64,000 nucleotides of DNA, from contig DATLZU010000062.1 of NCBI GenBank assembly GCA_035573855.1, positions 62,001-126,000 of the forward strand, written 5' to 3'. Below are positions 49,915-59,516 of this stretch, one piece after another. Position numbers and translations under genes: made by a program. Origin of the DNA: DATLZU01 sp035573855. GTDB lineage: Bacteria > Nitrospirota > Nitrospiria > Nitrospirales > Nitrospiraceae. Each line of letters starts with the position of its first letter. Position 1 is the first letter of the stretch. Under the pieces are notes generated by a model. It saw nothing but the letters and a program-made list of their open reading frames with translations, was not told the DNA's origin and did not search any database.

Positions 49915-51822
49915 TCACTCTCTTCGGCGCAGCACATAGTCCGCAAGCCCTCGTCGGATAATCCCGTCGGAAAGCCAGGCGTACGCACCTCGCAACGCGT
50001 GTTGACCGATGGCCGACAAGCGATGATCCGTATTCCACAGGAGCTCGCGGAGATGTTGTTCGATGCGGAGCTTGGCCTGGCGATAGAATTCGTCCGCCAA
50101 TTCCCAGGACTCCGTCCGCCCATTCTTGTAGTCCTGATTTCGCGCATAGAGAGCCGTGGCGGCGATCACGAACAGATCTTCTCCCACTGCTTCAATGCGA
50201 TTCTGTCGGCCTTGATCGTCACGGAGCCGTTCCTGATAGCGGATCATCGCGAAAAAAATCCTCCGTGCCAGGCGCCTGCTCGCACGCTCTACATAGCGGA
50301 GTTTCGGACGGACGCGAGGATGCTGGCACTCTGGGCGGGCGGGCAATGCGGCGGGCTTCCAGAGCCGCAAATACCAGGGAACATAGAATCGCAAGAGCTT
50401 CACAAGTTCGACGAGCCGCCGAACTCCGGAGCCCGAGCCTTCAATATATTGCCGCGCCCGGTCGAGATGAAGGGTTAACCCTTCTCGGGCCACAAAAGGC
50501 CGCAGAATATCGGTCGCGCCTTCACCGATCCGGGACATCTCAATGTCGCGGACGAGTTGTTCGATGGGGAACGCCGGCTCCCCGCGAACTCGTTTGGAAT
50601 CGGCCGTCTCATACCCCATTCCGCCGAAGAGGATCTGGGCGTCCTTTAGGAAGCGGATGGTCTCTTCGGACGCGAACATTTTTGCGATGGCGGCCTCGAT
50701 ACGCACGTCATAGGTGTGTTGATCCGCTAGATGCCAAGCGAGGAGGGAAAGGGCTTCCAAGGCGTAAAGTTGCACGGCCATGCGGCCGATCCGCATGCGC
50801 TGGGTTTCCCGCTCGCTCAGAGGCTTCCCGAAAGTCAGGCGGGAGTTCGCTCGGTCGAGGGTCGGCTGCCAGACTTGTTTCGCCATTCCCAGGCAGAGTG
50901 CCGGGATGCTGATCGCCCGGCCGATATTGAGGATCGACAGCGCGTAACGGAGACCCCGGCCGACTTCCCCGATGACGTTTTCGACCGGAATCGCGACATC
51001 GGTGAAGGTCATATGGGCGTTTTCGATGCCGCGGCAACCTTCGAATTGACAGCGCTGCCGGATGACGATCCCCGGCGTGGTCATATCCAAGATAAAGGCG
51101 GTGTGCACCAGATCCTCCGCGCCTTTCCCCTCCGGAACCGGCAGCCATCCGGACCTTCCGTCGCGGGTGATGCGCTTCGCCGGGACGCGCGCGATAAGCG
51201 TGACATAGCGGGCAATGGGCCCGTTTGTACACCACAGCTTTTCCCCGTTGACGAGAAAGTGGCTGCCCGCCGCATTGAGCACTGCTTCGGTCTTGATATT
51301 GGCTGCATCCGAGCCGGTAATCGGCTCGGTCAAGGCAAAGGCGGAGATGGCTTCCCGGGCCACGCGCGGCAGATAGGTGCGTTTCTGGTCCTCGTTGCCG
51401 AACAGCAGGATTGGCATGGCAATGCCGATCGATTGCGGCACGGCAACGGTGAGCGCGAGGATGTTGCTCCAACTGGCCATCAGGGTGAGCACCCGCCCAT
51501 AGTTCTTGTACGAGAATCCGAGGCCGCCGTACTGCTTGGGGATCTTCATCCCGAACGCCCCCAACGCGAAAAGTCCTTGCAGCACCGATTCCGGAATCTT
51601 GGCGGTCCGCTCGATTTCATCGGGGTCGACCTGGCTGATGAGAAAGTCCTCGATGGTCCGGCAATACGATTCCCCAACCTCCCGCTCTTCAGCGGGCTCT
51701 TCCGGCGGGAGCAGGAGATCGAACCGCGGCCTTCCCTCGAACAATCCCGCCATGAAGCTCGACCCGGTGAACCGTTCGCGGGCTTCTTCGATCCGCTCGA
51801 GCCCCTGAAACAGTTTTGTCAT
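49915..51822 (-). CDS. Acyl-CoA dehydrogenase, long (VLCAD-like) form
   Basis: FAD flavoenzyme, 635 residues. N-terminal alpha domain, then FALTEPITGSDAANIKTEA (FAD/substrate motif), the beta domain VNGEKLWCTNGPIARYVTLIAR, and the C-terminal alpha domain with AIAKMFASEETIRFLKDAQILFGGMGYE and the catalytic Glu in RIGEGATDILR. A C-terminal extension of about 170 residues resembles the membrane-associating part of VLCAD/ACAD9-type enzymes. No other beta-oxidation genes are nearby, so substrate and role are unclear. The 170 bp between it and Hsp20 contain no gene. Confidence 0.9.
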   Translation of the reverse strand: MTKLFQGLERIEEARERFTGSSFMAGLFEGRPRFDLLLPPEEPAEEREVGESYCRTIEDFLISQVDPDEIERTAKIPESVLQGLFALGAFGMKIPKQYGGLGFSYKNYGRVLTLMASWSNILALTVAVPQSIGIAMPILLFGNEDQKRTYLPRVAREAISAFALTEPITGSDAANIKTEAVLNAAGSHFLVNGEKLWCTNGPIARYVTLIARVPAKRITRDGRSGWLPVPEGKGAEDLVHTAFILDMTTPGIVIRQRCQFEGCRGIENAHMTFTDVAIPVENVIGEVGRGLRYALSILNIGRAISIPALCLGMAKQVWQPTLDRANSRLTFGKPLSERETQRMRIGRMAVQLYALEALSLLAWHLADQHTYDVRIEAAIAKMFASEETIRFLKDAQILFGGMGYETADSKRVRGEPAFPIEQLVRDIEMSRIGEGATDILRPFVAREGLTLHLDRARQYIEGSGSGVRRLVELVKLLRFYVPWYLRLWKPAALPARPECQHPRVRPKLRYVERASRRLARRIFFAMIRYQERLRDDQGRQNRIEAVGEDLFVIAATALYARNQDYKNGRTESWELADEFYRQAKLRIEQHLRELLWNTDHRLSAIGQHALRGAYAWLSDGIIRRGLADYVLRRRE

Positions 51823-51994
51823 GCATCACCTCATGAGTGAGATGCCGTCCCCATGTGTTCAGTGTACTGCGCAACAGCGGCGAAGGCCAGGGGAAGGAGA
51901 TTCCCGCGCGGGCCGGAGTCGAGACAAATGGAGCGCCCGGCCATCGCAAAGCGGAGGCGCTTCGTCTCGCGATGATTCTGGACCGCGGAAAATC

Positions 51995-52420
51995 CTACGA
52001 AGAGAGACCTGCGCGGCGGGCGCGCTCGGCGAGCTTTTTGCGGAGGCGGGCTTTTTCAAGGCTGATTTGGGCTTCTTTGAGTTCCGAGGGGAGACCGCCC
52101 ATCTGGAGACGCTGCTCGGCTTTTTCAACCGCGGCTTGCGCCCGCTCCACGTCGATGTCTTCGGCTTTTTCCGCGACCTCGGCGAGGATGGTGACCTTCC
52201 CGGGGGTAACTTCAGCGAAGCCCCACAACACGGACATATAGCTGGTCACATCCCCGATTCGGTACCGCAGTTCGCCAATTTTCAGCGTAGACAGAAAATG
52301 ACAGTGCCCGGGCAGGACGCCGAATTCTCCCTCACTGCCGGGAGCAATGACTTCGTCCACTTCCTGGCTGACCAGGAATTTTTCCGGCGTGACGACTTCC
52401 AAGAGCAGTTTGCCAGCCAT
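51995..52420 (-). CDS. atpC: ATP synthase F1 epsilon subunit
   Basis: 141 residues from the ATG at 52420: MAGKLLLEVVTPEKFLVSQEVDEVIAPGSEGEFGVLPGHCHFLSTLKIGELRY is the epsilon beta-sandwich, and the C-terminal helical hairpin (AAVEKAEQRLQMGG...SLEKARLRKKLAERARR) is the inhibitory domain. Last gene of atpHAGDC, 51 bp after atpD. An in-frame start at 52468 is less likely. Confidence 0.94.
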   Translation of the reverse strand: MAGKLLLEVVTPEKFLVSQEVDEVIAPGSEGEFGVLPGHCHFLSTLKIGELRYRIGDVTSYMSVLWGFAEVTPGKVTILAEVAEKAEDIDVERAQAAVEKAEQRLQMGGLPSELKEAQISLEKARLRKKLAERARRAGLSS

Positions 52421-52471
52421 GCTTCTCGTGTGGGTCAGGAAGGGAGGCGAGAGGGACGCACGTCTCACGCC

Positions 52472-53923
52472 TTACGGTCTCTTATAGCCCAGCTTCTCCG
52501 CCTTCGCAATGACATCCTCGATCGTACCCACCATGTAGAACGCCTGTTCGGGGAGATCGTCATATTTGCCATCGAGAATCTCTTTGAAGCCCCGCACCGT
52601 ATCCTTGAGCTTGACGTATTTGCCCGGCGTACCGGTAAACGCCTCAGCCACATGAAACGGTTGCGACAGGAAGCGCTGAATCTTGCGCGCCCGCGCCACG
52701 ACCAACTTATCATCTTCGGAGAGTTCGTCCATTCCGAGAATCGCGATGATGTCTTGCAGATCCTTGTATCGCTGCAGAACGGATTGAACGCCCCGTGCCA
52801 CCTGATAATGTTCTTCCCCCACCACCTGCGGGTCCAGGATGCGGGAGGTTGAATCCAGCGGATCGACGGCCGGATAGATGCCAAGCTCCGCGAGCTGGCG
52901 CGACAGCACCGTGGTGGCATCCAGGTGCGCAAAGGCCGTGGCCGGTGCCGGGTCGGTGAGGTCGTCGGCCGGTACATAAATCGCCTGGACCGAGGTAATG
53001 GAACCCTTTTTGGTCGACGTGATCCGTTCCTGGAGAGCACCCATCTCGGTGGCCAAGTTCGGCTGATAGCCCACGGCCGAGGGCATCCGGCCCAGCAAAG
53101 CCGACACTTCTGATCCAGCCTGGGTGAACCGGAAGATGTTGTCGATGAAGAGCAAGACGTCCTGATGTTCTTCGTCACGGAAATACTCGGCCACAGTCAA
53201 TCCGGTGAGGCCGACCCGGAGACGCGCGCCGGGCGGCTCATTCATCTGGCCATACACCAGGGCTGCCTTCGACTTGGTATAGTCGTCGGGGTCGATGACT
53301 TTAGACTCCTGCATTTCATGCCACAGATCGTTGCCCTCGCGCGTCCGTTCGCCCACGCCCGCAAAGACCGAGAACCCACCATGGTGGAGCGCGATGTTGT
53401 TGATGAGCTCCATGATGATGACCGTTTTGCCGACGCCGGCGCCGCCGAACAGGCCGACTTTCCCGCCTTTGCTGTATGGTTCCAGCAGGTCGATCACCTT
53501 GATGCCGGTCTCCAGCACTTCGGTCTTGGTTTCCTGTTCCACCAGTGGCGGCGCCGGCCGGTGAATCGGGTAGAATTTTTTCGCCTTAATCGGCCCTCTC
53601 TCGTCAACCGGCTCACCCAACACGTTCATCAGACGGCCCAGCGTTTCGCGACCGACAGGGACCGAGATGGGCGCGCCGGTGTCCTTGACCGGCATGCCAC
53701 GGACCAGGCCGTCCGTGCTCGACATGGCGATGGCCCGCACGCGGTTCTCTCCTAGGTGCTGGGCGACCTCCAGCGTGAGGCGAATGGCCGGCCTTCCCGC
53801 GCGCTTGTCTTCGTCCACCTCAATCCGCAGCGCGTTGTAGATGTTGGGCAATTGTCCAGGAGGAAACTCTGCATCGACGACCGGCCCGATGACCTGAACC
53901 ACTCTCCCCATCGCAGTGCTCAT
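52472..53923 (-). CDS. atpD: ATP synthase F1 beta subunit
   Basis: Catalytic subunit, 483 residues: GRVVQVIGPVVDAEFP, Walker A GGAGVGKTVIIMEL, catalytic Glu in GERTREGNDL, Walker B region VLLFIDNIFRFTQAGSEVSALLGRMPSAVGYQ and the DELSEDDK element. All are intact. It lies 24 bp after atpG. Confidence 0.97.
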   Translation of the reverse strand: MSTAMGRVVQVIGPVVDAEFPPGQLPNIYNALRIEVDEDKRAGRPAIRLTLEVAQHLGENRVRAIAMSSTDGLVRGMPVKDTGAPISVPVGRETLGRLMNVLGEPVDERGPIKAKKFYPIHRPAPPLVEQETKTEVLETGIKVIDLLEPYSKGGKVGLFGGAGVGKTVIIMELINNIALHHGGFSVFAGVGERTREGNDLWHEMQESKVIDPDDYTKSKAALVYGQMNEPPGARLRVGLTGLTVAEYFRDEEHQDVLLFIDNIFRFTQAGSEVSALLGRMPSAVGYQPNLATEMGALQERITSTKKGSITSVQAIYVPADDLTDPAPATAFAHLDATTVLSRQLAELGIYPAVDPLDSTSRILDPQVVGEEHYQVARGVQSVLQRYKDLQDIIAILGMDELSEDDKLVVARARKIQRFLSQPFHVAEAFTGTPGKYVKLKDTVRGFKEILDGKYDDLPEQAFYMVGTIEDVIAKAEKLGYKRP

Positions 53924-53947
53924 AAGACTCCTCTTGTCGCCAATGAC

Positions 53948-54838
53948 TCATTTCAAGGCTTCCGCTCCGCCGACGATGTCCATCAATTCTTTCGTGATCG
54001 CGGCCTGCCGCGTCTTGTTATAGTACAGCGTAATTTTCTTGATCAACTCGCCCGCATTGCGGGTCGCACCGTCCATGGCTGCCATGCGCGCTCCCTGTTC
54101 CGCAGCGGACGACTCCAGCAGAATACGATAGGCCTGGATGTGAAAATGTTTCGGCAGCAGCGCGGCTAGAAGCTCGTCTTCGTCCGGCTCGTACAAGTAT
54201 GCGCCCCTTGTTCCCTCGGCGGGCTCTCCGGCTCCGTCCACTTGCCCAAATTCCACAACGGCGTCAACCGGAAAGAGTTTTTCCACCACAACGCGTTGCT
54301 GGATCGCGGACTTGAATTCGTTGTAGATCACGTAGAGTTCGTCAAATATGTCTTTCTGGAACTGGTCAATGAGATCTTGGGCGATGTCGATCCCGTGTTC
54401 ATAAGTCAGGCGATCGAAAATGCCCGTCCACTCCTGGCGAATCGGCCACGCGCGACGGCGGAAGAAATCGCGGGCCTTCCGACCAACGACGCTCAGGGTG
54501 ACCCTGGCACCTCGCGACTCCATTTCCCGAATGAATTCCACAGCCTTTCTAAGGATGTTGGCGTTGAATGCACCGCATAATCCCCGGTCGCTCGTAACGA
54601 TCAACACCTCGATGCGTGTTCCACTGCGTTTCTGAAGCAACGGATGGGAAGCCCGATTGACGCGTCGGCTCAAGTTGCCCAGCACCTCCCGCATCTTGTG
54701 CGCGTAGGGGCGTGCGCTCAAGATGCGATCTTGTGCTCGCTTGAGCTTCGCCGCAGCCACCATCTTCATGGCCTTGGTGATCTTTTGCGTGTTTTTGACC
54801 GCCGCGATCTTACGGCGAAGCGATTGCAAGCTCGGCAT
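53948..54838 (-). CDS. atpG: ATP synthase F1 gamma subunit
   Basis: Rotor shaft, 296 residues. N-terminal helix LQSLRRKIAAVKNTQKITKAMKMVAAAKLKRAQ, SDRGLCGAFNANI, and C-terminal helix with MAAMDGATRNAGELIKKITLYYNKTRQAAITKELMDIVGGAEAL. Both diagnostic coiled-coil helices are present. Gap to atpA is 89 bp, the largest in the operon. Confidence 0.96.
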   Translation of the reverse strand: MPSLQSLRRKIAAVKNTQKITKAMKMVAAAKLKRAQDRILSARPYAHKMREVLGNLSRRVNRASHPLLQKRSGTRIEVLIVTSDRGLCGAFNANILRKAVEFIREMESRGARVTLSVVGRKARDFFRRRAWPIRQEWTGIFDRLTYEHGIDIAQDLIDQFQKDIFDELYVIYNEFKSAIQQRVVVEKLFPVDAVVEFGQVDGAGEPAEGTRGAYLYEPDEDELLAALLPKHFHIQAYRILLESSAAEQGARMAAMDGATRNAGELIKKITLYYNKTRQAAITKELMDIVGGAEALK

Positions 54839-54927
54839 TGTTCAAGAAAGTACGACGGGGCGTACGGTGATCCGGCGAGTTCGCCAGGGTCCGGGGGGAC
54901 GCAGTGCTCGCGTTACCGCATGCCCGA

Positions 54928-56454
54928 TCACGCTTCTGCCTTCTGCCCGTATCCCATCTTCTGTTTGAACATGGTGATGATCTGCTTGAGCTGCGCACTG
55001 AACGCATCATCGATCTTGCTCTTGGCAACGATATCTTTCTTCACTTCGGGATGATGCTGTGCGACGTAATGGAGCAGGTCCTCTTCGAATTGTCGGATCT
55101 TGTCCACCGGAATATCGTCCAGGAAGCCGTTCACCCCCGCGAAGATCGAAATGACCTGGTCGGCCACCGGCATGGGCCGATATTGCCCCTGTTTTAGCAG
55201 TTCCACCATGCGCGCGCCGCGCGCCAGTTGCGCCTGTGTGGCTTTGTCGAGTTCGCTCCCGAACTGCGCGAAGGCCGCCATTTCTCGGTACTGCGCAAGG
55301 TCCAACCGCAGCGTACCGGCCACCTGCTTCATGGTCTTGATCTGCGCCGAGCCTCCGACCCGGGAAACCGACAGGCCGACGTTGATTGCGGGCCGGATGC
55401 CGGAATAAAACAGATCGCTGGCGAGGTAGATTTGGCCGTCGGTGATCGAAATGACGTTCGTGGGGATATATGCTGACACGTCGCCGGCCTGCGTTTCGAT
55501 GATCGGCAACGCCGTGAGGCTTCCACCGCCCAGTTTGTCGTTCAGTTTGGCGGCGCGTTCCAACAGGCGGGAGTGGAGATAGAACACGTCGCCGGGATAC
55601 GCTTCTCGACCAGGCGGACGGCGGAGCAGGAGCGACAGTTGGCGGTAGGCGACAGCATGCTTGGAGAGGTCGTCGTAAACGATGAGCGCATGCATGCCAT
55701 TGTCTCGGAAATACTCGCCCATCGCGACGCCAGCGTACGGGGCCAGGAATTGGAGGGAGGCCGGTTCGCTGGCAGTCGCCGAAACCACCAGGCTGTAGTC
55801 CATGGCGCGGTGCTCTTCAAGCGTTTTGACGACCCGCGCCACCGTCGAGCGTTTCTGCCCGACGGCGACGTAGATACAGAAGACACCCTGCCCTTTTTGG
55901 TTGATGATGGTATCAACGGCGATGGCGGTCTTGCCGGTCTGTCGGTCGCCGATGATGAGCTCGCGTTGTCCGCGTCCGATCGGAATCATGGCGTCGATAG
56001 CCTTGATCCCAGTTTGCAACGGTTCGCGGACCGACTGGCGCGTCACGACGCCGGGAGCGACCACTTCAATACGACGGGTTGCGGTCGCCTTGATGGGGCC
56101 TTTCCCATCCACAGGCTGACCGATCGCGTTGACCACCCGCCCGATCAACGCCTCGCCGACAGGAACTTCGGCGATGCGACCCGTGCGCTTGACAAGGTCC
56201 CCTTCCTTGATCCCGGTATCGTCCCCCATCAACACGGCGCCGACATTATCTTCTTCCAGGTTCAGGGCGATGCCGTACAGGCCGCCGGGGAATTCCAACA
56301 TCTCCCCCGCCATCGCGCCGTCGAGACCGTAGACTTTGGCGATGCCGTCGCCCACTTGAATGACGGAACCGGTCTCGTTCACGTCGATGTGCTTGTCGAA
56401 GCCTTTGATTTTTTCCTTGAGGATCGTTGTGATTTCTTCGGCCTTGATCTGCAT
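54928..56454 (-). CDS. atpA: ATP synthase F1 alpha subunit
   Basis: 508 residues: MQIKAEEITTILKEKIKGFD, GDGIAKVYGLDGAMAGEML, Walker A GDRQTGKTAIAVDTI, YVAVGQKRSTVARVV, LLLRRPPGREAYPGDVFYLHSRLLERAA (arginine finger region nearby) and SVSRVGGSAQIKTMK. Complete. It starts 2 bp before the end of atpH, so is coupled to it. Confidence 0.97.
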   Translation of the reverse strand: MQIKAEEITTILKEKIKGFDKHIDVNETGSVIQVGDGIAKVYGLDGAMAGEMLEFPGGLYGIALNLEEDNVGAVLMGDDTGIKEGDLVKRTGRIAEVPVGEALIGRVVNAIGQPVDGKGPIKATATRRIEVVAPGVVTRQSVREPLQTGIKAIDAMIPIGRGQRELIIGDRQTGKTAIAVDTIINQKGQGVFCIYVAVGQKRSTVARVVKTLEEHRAMDYSLVVSATASEPASLQFLAPYAGVAMGEYFRDNGMHALIVYDDLSKHAVAYRQLSLLLRRPPGREAYPGDVFYLHSRLLERAAKLNDKLGGGSLTALPIIETQAGDVSAYIPTNVISITDGQIYLASDLFYSGIRPAINVGLSVSRVGGSAQIKTMKQVAGTLRLDLAQYREMAAFAQFGSELDKATQAQLARGARMVELLKQGQYRPMPVADQVISIFAGVNGFLDDIPVDKIRQFEEDLLHYVAQHHPEVKKDIVAKSKIDDAFSAQLKQIITMFKQKMGYGQKAEA

Positions 56455-56456
56455 GG

Positions 56457-56996
56457 CTACTCCTTCGTCAAAAACCCCCGCATCGCGGTCAACCGTCCAC
56501 GGAGAGTGCCGTCGACGACCGTGCTACCGATTTGGATGCGAAGGCCGGCGAGTTGGGCGGAGTTTGACGCAAACGTAATGTCCACGTCACGCTTAAGAAT
56601 GTCCCGCAACCGAGCGCGGAGACGGTCCTGCTCAGCCTCATCCAAGGGGGAGGCCGACCAAATAAAAACCTGCTGTCTCCCTTTCCGTTCGTCGACTAAT
56701 CGAGCGAACGCCTCCGCGATGTCCGGTAGGAGACCGACGCGGTTGTGTTTGACCAGTTGGGCGAGAAACCGTTCTCCGGTCGGAGAACACCCCAATCGAC
56801 GACCGAGTTCAACCAACACGGATACCTTCTCATCGGATCCGAAAGCCGGCGACGCCATCGCGTGGCGGAGAGGCTGAGAGGCGACGACCGCCCGGCCCAG
56901 TTCGACAAGCGCAGCTTGGGTTGATTCCAGGTGAGCTTCGTCGAGCAGTTCAAACAGCGCCTTGGCGTAGCGGCGCGCGACCGCGGTCTTACTCAC
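56457..56996 (-). CDS. atpH: ATP synthase F1 delta subunit
   Basis: Stator subunit linking F1 to the b stalk. The GTG at 56996 begins VSKTAVARRYAKALFELLDE, the conserved delta N-terminus, giving 179 residues; an ORF extension to 57053 is not supported. The C-terminus carries the usual GLRIQIGSTVVDGTLRGRLTAMR. First gene of an F1-only operon; atpB, atpE and atpF, which normally precede it, are absent, and mnmA lies upstream. Confidence 0.94.
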   Translation of the reverse strand: MSKTAVARRYAKALFELLDEAHLESTQAALVELGRAVVASQPLRHAMASPAFGSDEKVSVLVELGRRLGCSPTGERFLAQLVKHNRVGLLPDIAEAFARLVDERKGRQQVFIWSASPLDEAEQDRLRARLRDILKRDVDITFASNSAQLAGLRIQIGSTVVDGTLRGRLTAMRGFLTKE

Positions 56997-57120
56997 CGTG
57001 TGATCCCGTTGAAATAAAGGATGCGCAAGAGAATAGTTCGTGCGGGTGGGCACGAAAAGACGGCGCAGCGTAGCACTCGCCGGGTTGACGTGTCAAGGCG
57101 GGACGGTGCGGTCAGTATGA

Positions 57121-58212
57121 TCAGCGGCCCTGCTCCGGTTGAATGATGCCGCCGCCGACAACGCGATCCCCTCGGTAGAACACAGCGGATTGTCCGGGAC
57201 TCAGCGCGCGCTGCGGCACATGAAACCGAATGCGCAACCTGCCCTCGCCGCACGGCTGAACGGTGGCTCGCGTCGGCGGTGTTGCATACCTCACCTTCAC
57301 GTCGACATCCGTCTCCTCGTGCAACAAGGAGGAATCGAACAGATTGAGATCGGCCACCTGGCACTCCGACCGGAGCAGGCTGTCCTCAGGTCCCAGAACG
57401 ACCGCGCCTGTGGCTGCTTCGACCCGCTGCACATAGAGGCGCCGCCCTGCGGCGAGCCCCAACCCTCGGCGCTGGCCCGGCGTGTAAAAGGCGATGCCGT
57501 CATGGTGTCCGAGAATGCGTCCGTCCAGATCGAGGAACGGCCCCGGATGCCGGGCCTGTGGGGCTTCCTTCGCGAGAAAGGCCCGGTAATCTCCCTCGCT
57601 TACAAAACAGATTTCTTGGCTTTCTTTCAACTCATCTGCAGGAAGCCCCAGCGATTCAGCCGCTGTCCAGACCTCCGACTTGGACATCGTCCCAAGCGGA
57701 AAGAGCAACCTGGGCAGCCATGCCGACTGGATCCGGTAGAGGAAATAACTCTGATCCTTGCGGATATCCGTCGCTCGGTGGAGAAAATGACGGCTGCCTT
57801 CAGCGACGAGGCGGGCGTAATGACCGGTTGCAATAAAGTTGGCTTCCCGTTCTTCGGCAAGTTGATAGAGCAACCGCAATTTCACTCGCTCGTTGCATCG
57901 CACGCAGGGGTTGGGAGTCGTTCCTGAGAGGTACCCCGACACAAAGTCGTCGATCACGTCGGCTCGGAAACCGGCCCGCGCGTCGATCACTTCATGGGAA
58001 ATGCCGAGCTTCTTAGCAACATACCGAGCGATACCGACCTTGCAGCATCCGCGCTCCTGCCATCGCCGGGACACGGCAACCGTCTCATCTTCTGGTTCCC
58101 AGACCTGCAGGGTAATACCAGCGACGTCGAATCCCTGCTTGACGAGCAGCGAAGCCGCAACGGAGCTATCCACTCCGCCGCTCATGCCGAGAAGCACCTG
58201 AGGGCGTGCCAT
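57121..58212 (-). CDS. mnmA: tRNA-specific 2-thiouridylase MnmA
   Basis: Thiolates U34 of tRNA-Lys, Glu and Gln. The 363-residue protein has the PP-loop GMSGGVDSSVAASLL, the catalytic Cys in TPNPCVRCNERVKL, DQSYFLYRI, and the second catalytic Cys in ESQEICFVSEGDYRAFL, with the C-terminal beta barrel. Both Cys are present. The sulfur would come from an IscS relay including TusA; a TusA domain occurs in this window only as part of the siroheme reductase. It lies between the bactofilins and atpH. Confidence 0.95.
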   Translation of the reverse strand: MARPQVLLGMSGGVDSSVAASLLVKQGFDVAGITLQVWEPEDETVAVSRRWQERGCCKVGIARYVAKKLGISHEVIDARAGFRADVIDDFVSGYLSGTTPNPCVRCNERVKLRLLYQLAEEREANFIATGHYARLVAEGSRHFLHRATDIRKDQSYFLYRIQSAWLPRLLFPLGTMSKSEVWTAAESLGLPADELKESQEICFVSEGDYRAFLAKEAPQARHPGPFLDLDGRILGHHDGIAFYTPGQRRGLGLAAGRRLYVQRVEAATGAVVLGPEDSLLRSECQVADLNLFDSSLLHEETDVDVKVRYATPPTRATVQPCGEGRLRIRFHVPQRALSPGQSAVFYRGDRVVGGGIIQPEQGR

Positions 58213-58238
58213 AGTCTTACACGAAAACGGTGTCGGAT

Positions 58239-58697
58239 CTAGAGGTCCTGGGTGCGGACTTTGCCCCGGTGGGCGACGATGTTGTGGACGTTCGTGTCGC
58301 GGACTGCCTGGACCGGGGACTGATCTTCAATCCATTTGTGGGCACCCATATCACACATTCCGTGAAAATGCGAGCCCTCTTCCATTGAAACCACCGGAGT
58401 GCGCACATCCCCGATGAGAATCCCCGGCTTGAGGATCTGGACTTTTTCTGCCGCCGTGACGGTTCCGTTGATTTTGCCGCTGGTCACCAGGACTCCGGCG
58501 GAGACGATGCCTTTGATCACGGCGTGCTCGCCGACGATCAGTGTCCCGGTCGTATGGATCTCTCCTTCCAAGCGGCCGTCAATGCGCACCGTGCCGTCGA
58601 AATTGACGACTCCCTTGAAGTCAACCCCTTTGCCCAAGAACGTAAAATTCTCGTCGTCGTCAGCAGTTCGATGCTTTCTCTCACCAAGCGCCCACAT
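58239..58697 (-). CDS. Bactofilin
   Basis: 152 residues from the ATG at 58697, preceded by GAGGAGGATCG. The core (NFTFLGKGVDFKGVVNFDGTVRIDGRLEGEIHTTGTLIVGEHAVIKGIVSAGVLVTSGKINGTVTAAEKVQILKPGILIGDV) is a right-handed beta-helix bactofilin (DUF583) domain with the G-x-[IV]-[DN]-G repeat. Bactofilins polymerise without nucleotide into cytoskeletal filaments; near parAB they can position chromosome segregation proteins. It shares the mnmA strand and is the second of two bactofilin copies. Confidence 0.93.
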   Translation of the reverse strand: MWALGERKHRTADDDENFTFLGKGVDFKGVVNFDGTVRIDGRLEGEIHTTGTLIVGEHAVIKGIVSAGVLVTSGKINGTVTAAEKVQILKPGILIGDVRTPVVSMEEGSHFHGMCDMGAHKWIEDQSPVQAVRDTNVHNIVAHRGKVRTQDL

Positions 58698-58856
58698 GCG
58701 ATCCTCCTCGGCTACACTTCCCACCCGGCCTCGTTAGGCAGCCGTCACGTGGGACACATCTTTCCCGTTGGCTCCGAACCGTGTTCCTGTTCCGACTGTC
58801 CAAGTCCCATCTTGTCGTGAACAACTCCATCGGGACACAACAAGGCGGCTATCCGG

Positions 58857-59354
58857 TCATCCGCTGCGGAGGGCTTTCGCCGTGGACCCGAGAGAATGAA
58901 CCGTGGTCTCACGCGGAACTTCCCGAATCGCCGGTTGAGTCATTTCGAGGGTACCGTTGAAAAGCACGCCTTCCTCCATCGCCAGCAAAGGTGTTTTGAC
59001 GCTGCCGTTGACGACAGCCGGTGCGCGCAACTTCACTTTCTCCTTGGCCACGATGTCGCCGGTGATTTTGCCCTTGCAGACAACGGTCCCGGCACTGACC
59101 TTTGCAGTGATGACGGCCTCCTCTCCGACGAGCAAGGTCCCTTCGGTATGGATTTCGCCTTCCAGGTATCCATCAATACGGACCGTGCCGCTATATGAAA
59201 TCGTTCCCTTGAACTCGACTCCCTTTCCGACAAAGGCGATAATCTCTTCCCCGCCTTCAGCATGCGAACCGGCGGCATTCCCGTTCCCTTCGGAAAGTTC
59301 GGTCCCTTCCTCGGTTGGGGGTCGCTTGGGTTCGGACTTTTCTTGCCTCCACAT
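58857..59354 (-). CDS. Bactofilin
   Basis: 165 residues, preceded by AGAGAGGAGGCG. A charged N-terminal tail of about 35 residues (EEGTELSEGNGN, linker) precedes the bactofilin core (IIAFVGKGVEFKGTISYSGTVRIDGYLEGEIHTEGTLLVGEEAVITAKVSAGTVVCKGKITGDIVAKEKVKLRAPAVVNGSVKTP). It is paralogous to the next gene, with nearly identical core motifs and diverged tails, so the two could co-polymerise. It follows parB with a 162-bp gap holding its own likely promoter. Confidence 0.93.
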   Translation of the reverse strand: MWRQEKSEPKRPPTEEGTELSEGNGNAAGSHAEGGEEIIAFVGKGVEFKGTISYSGTVRIDGYLEGEIHTEGTLLVGEEAVITAKVSAGTVVCKGKITGDIVAKEKVKLRAPAVVNGSVKTPLLAMEEGVLFNGTLEMTQPAIREVPRETTVHSLGSTAKALRSG

Positions 59355-59409
59355 GAGGTCGCCTCCTCTCTGTTATATTTTGTAGCCGAAGGGTTACAGC
59401 CCAGTGGAT

Positions 59410-59438
59410 GTTATATGCTGGATCGACCGATTGAGCAA
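59410..59438 (-). promoter_or_regulatory. Candidate promoter of the bactofilin genes
   Basis: On the minus strand TTGCTC (59438-59433) and TATAAC (59415-59410) with exact 17-bp spacing, 55 bp upstream of the bactofilin start and after the parB stop. Confidence 0.5.
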
Positions 59439-59516
59439 AGCATTTCTTCCTTTTCGCACCCGGCGACACCAGCGGCGACAGGCGGACGACGAACCGTCGT
59501 TTATCTCACAAGGACG

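Noticed and set aside
50731..52852. Two long plus-strand frames opposite the acyl-CoA dehydrogenase and atpC/atpD
   Set aside because: Shadows of conserved minus-strand genes with low-complexity Arg/Gly/Asp composition.
55573..56877. 434-codon plus-strand frame opposite atpA/atpH
   Set aside because: Antisense to highly conserved ATP synthase genes; no recognisable domain.
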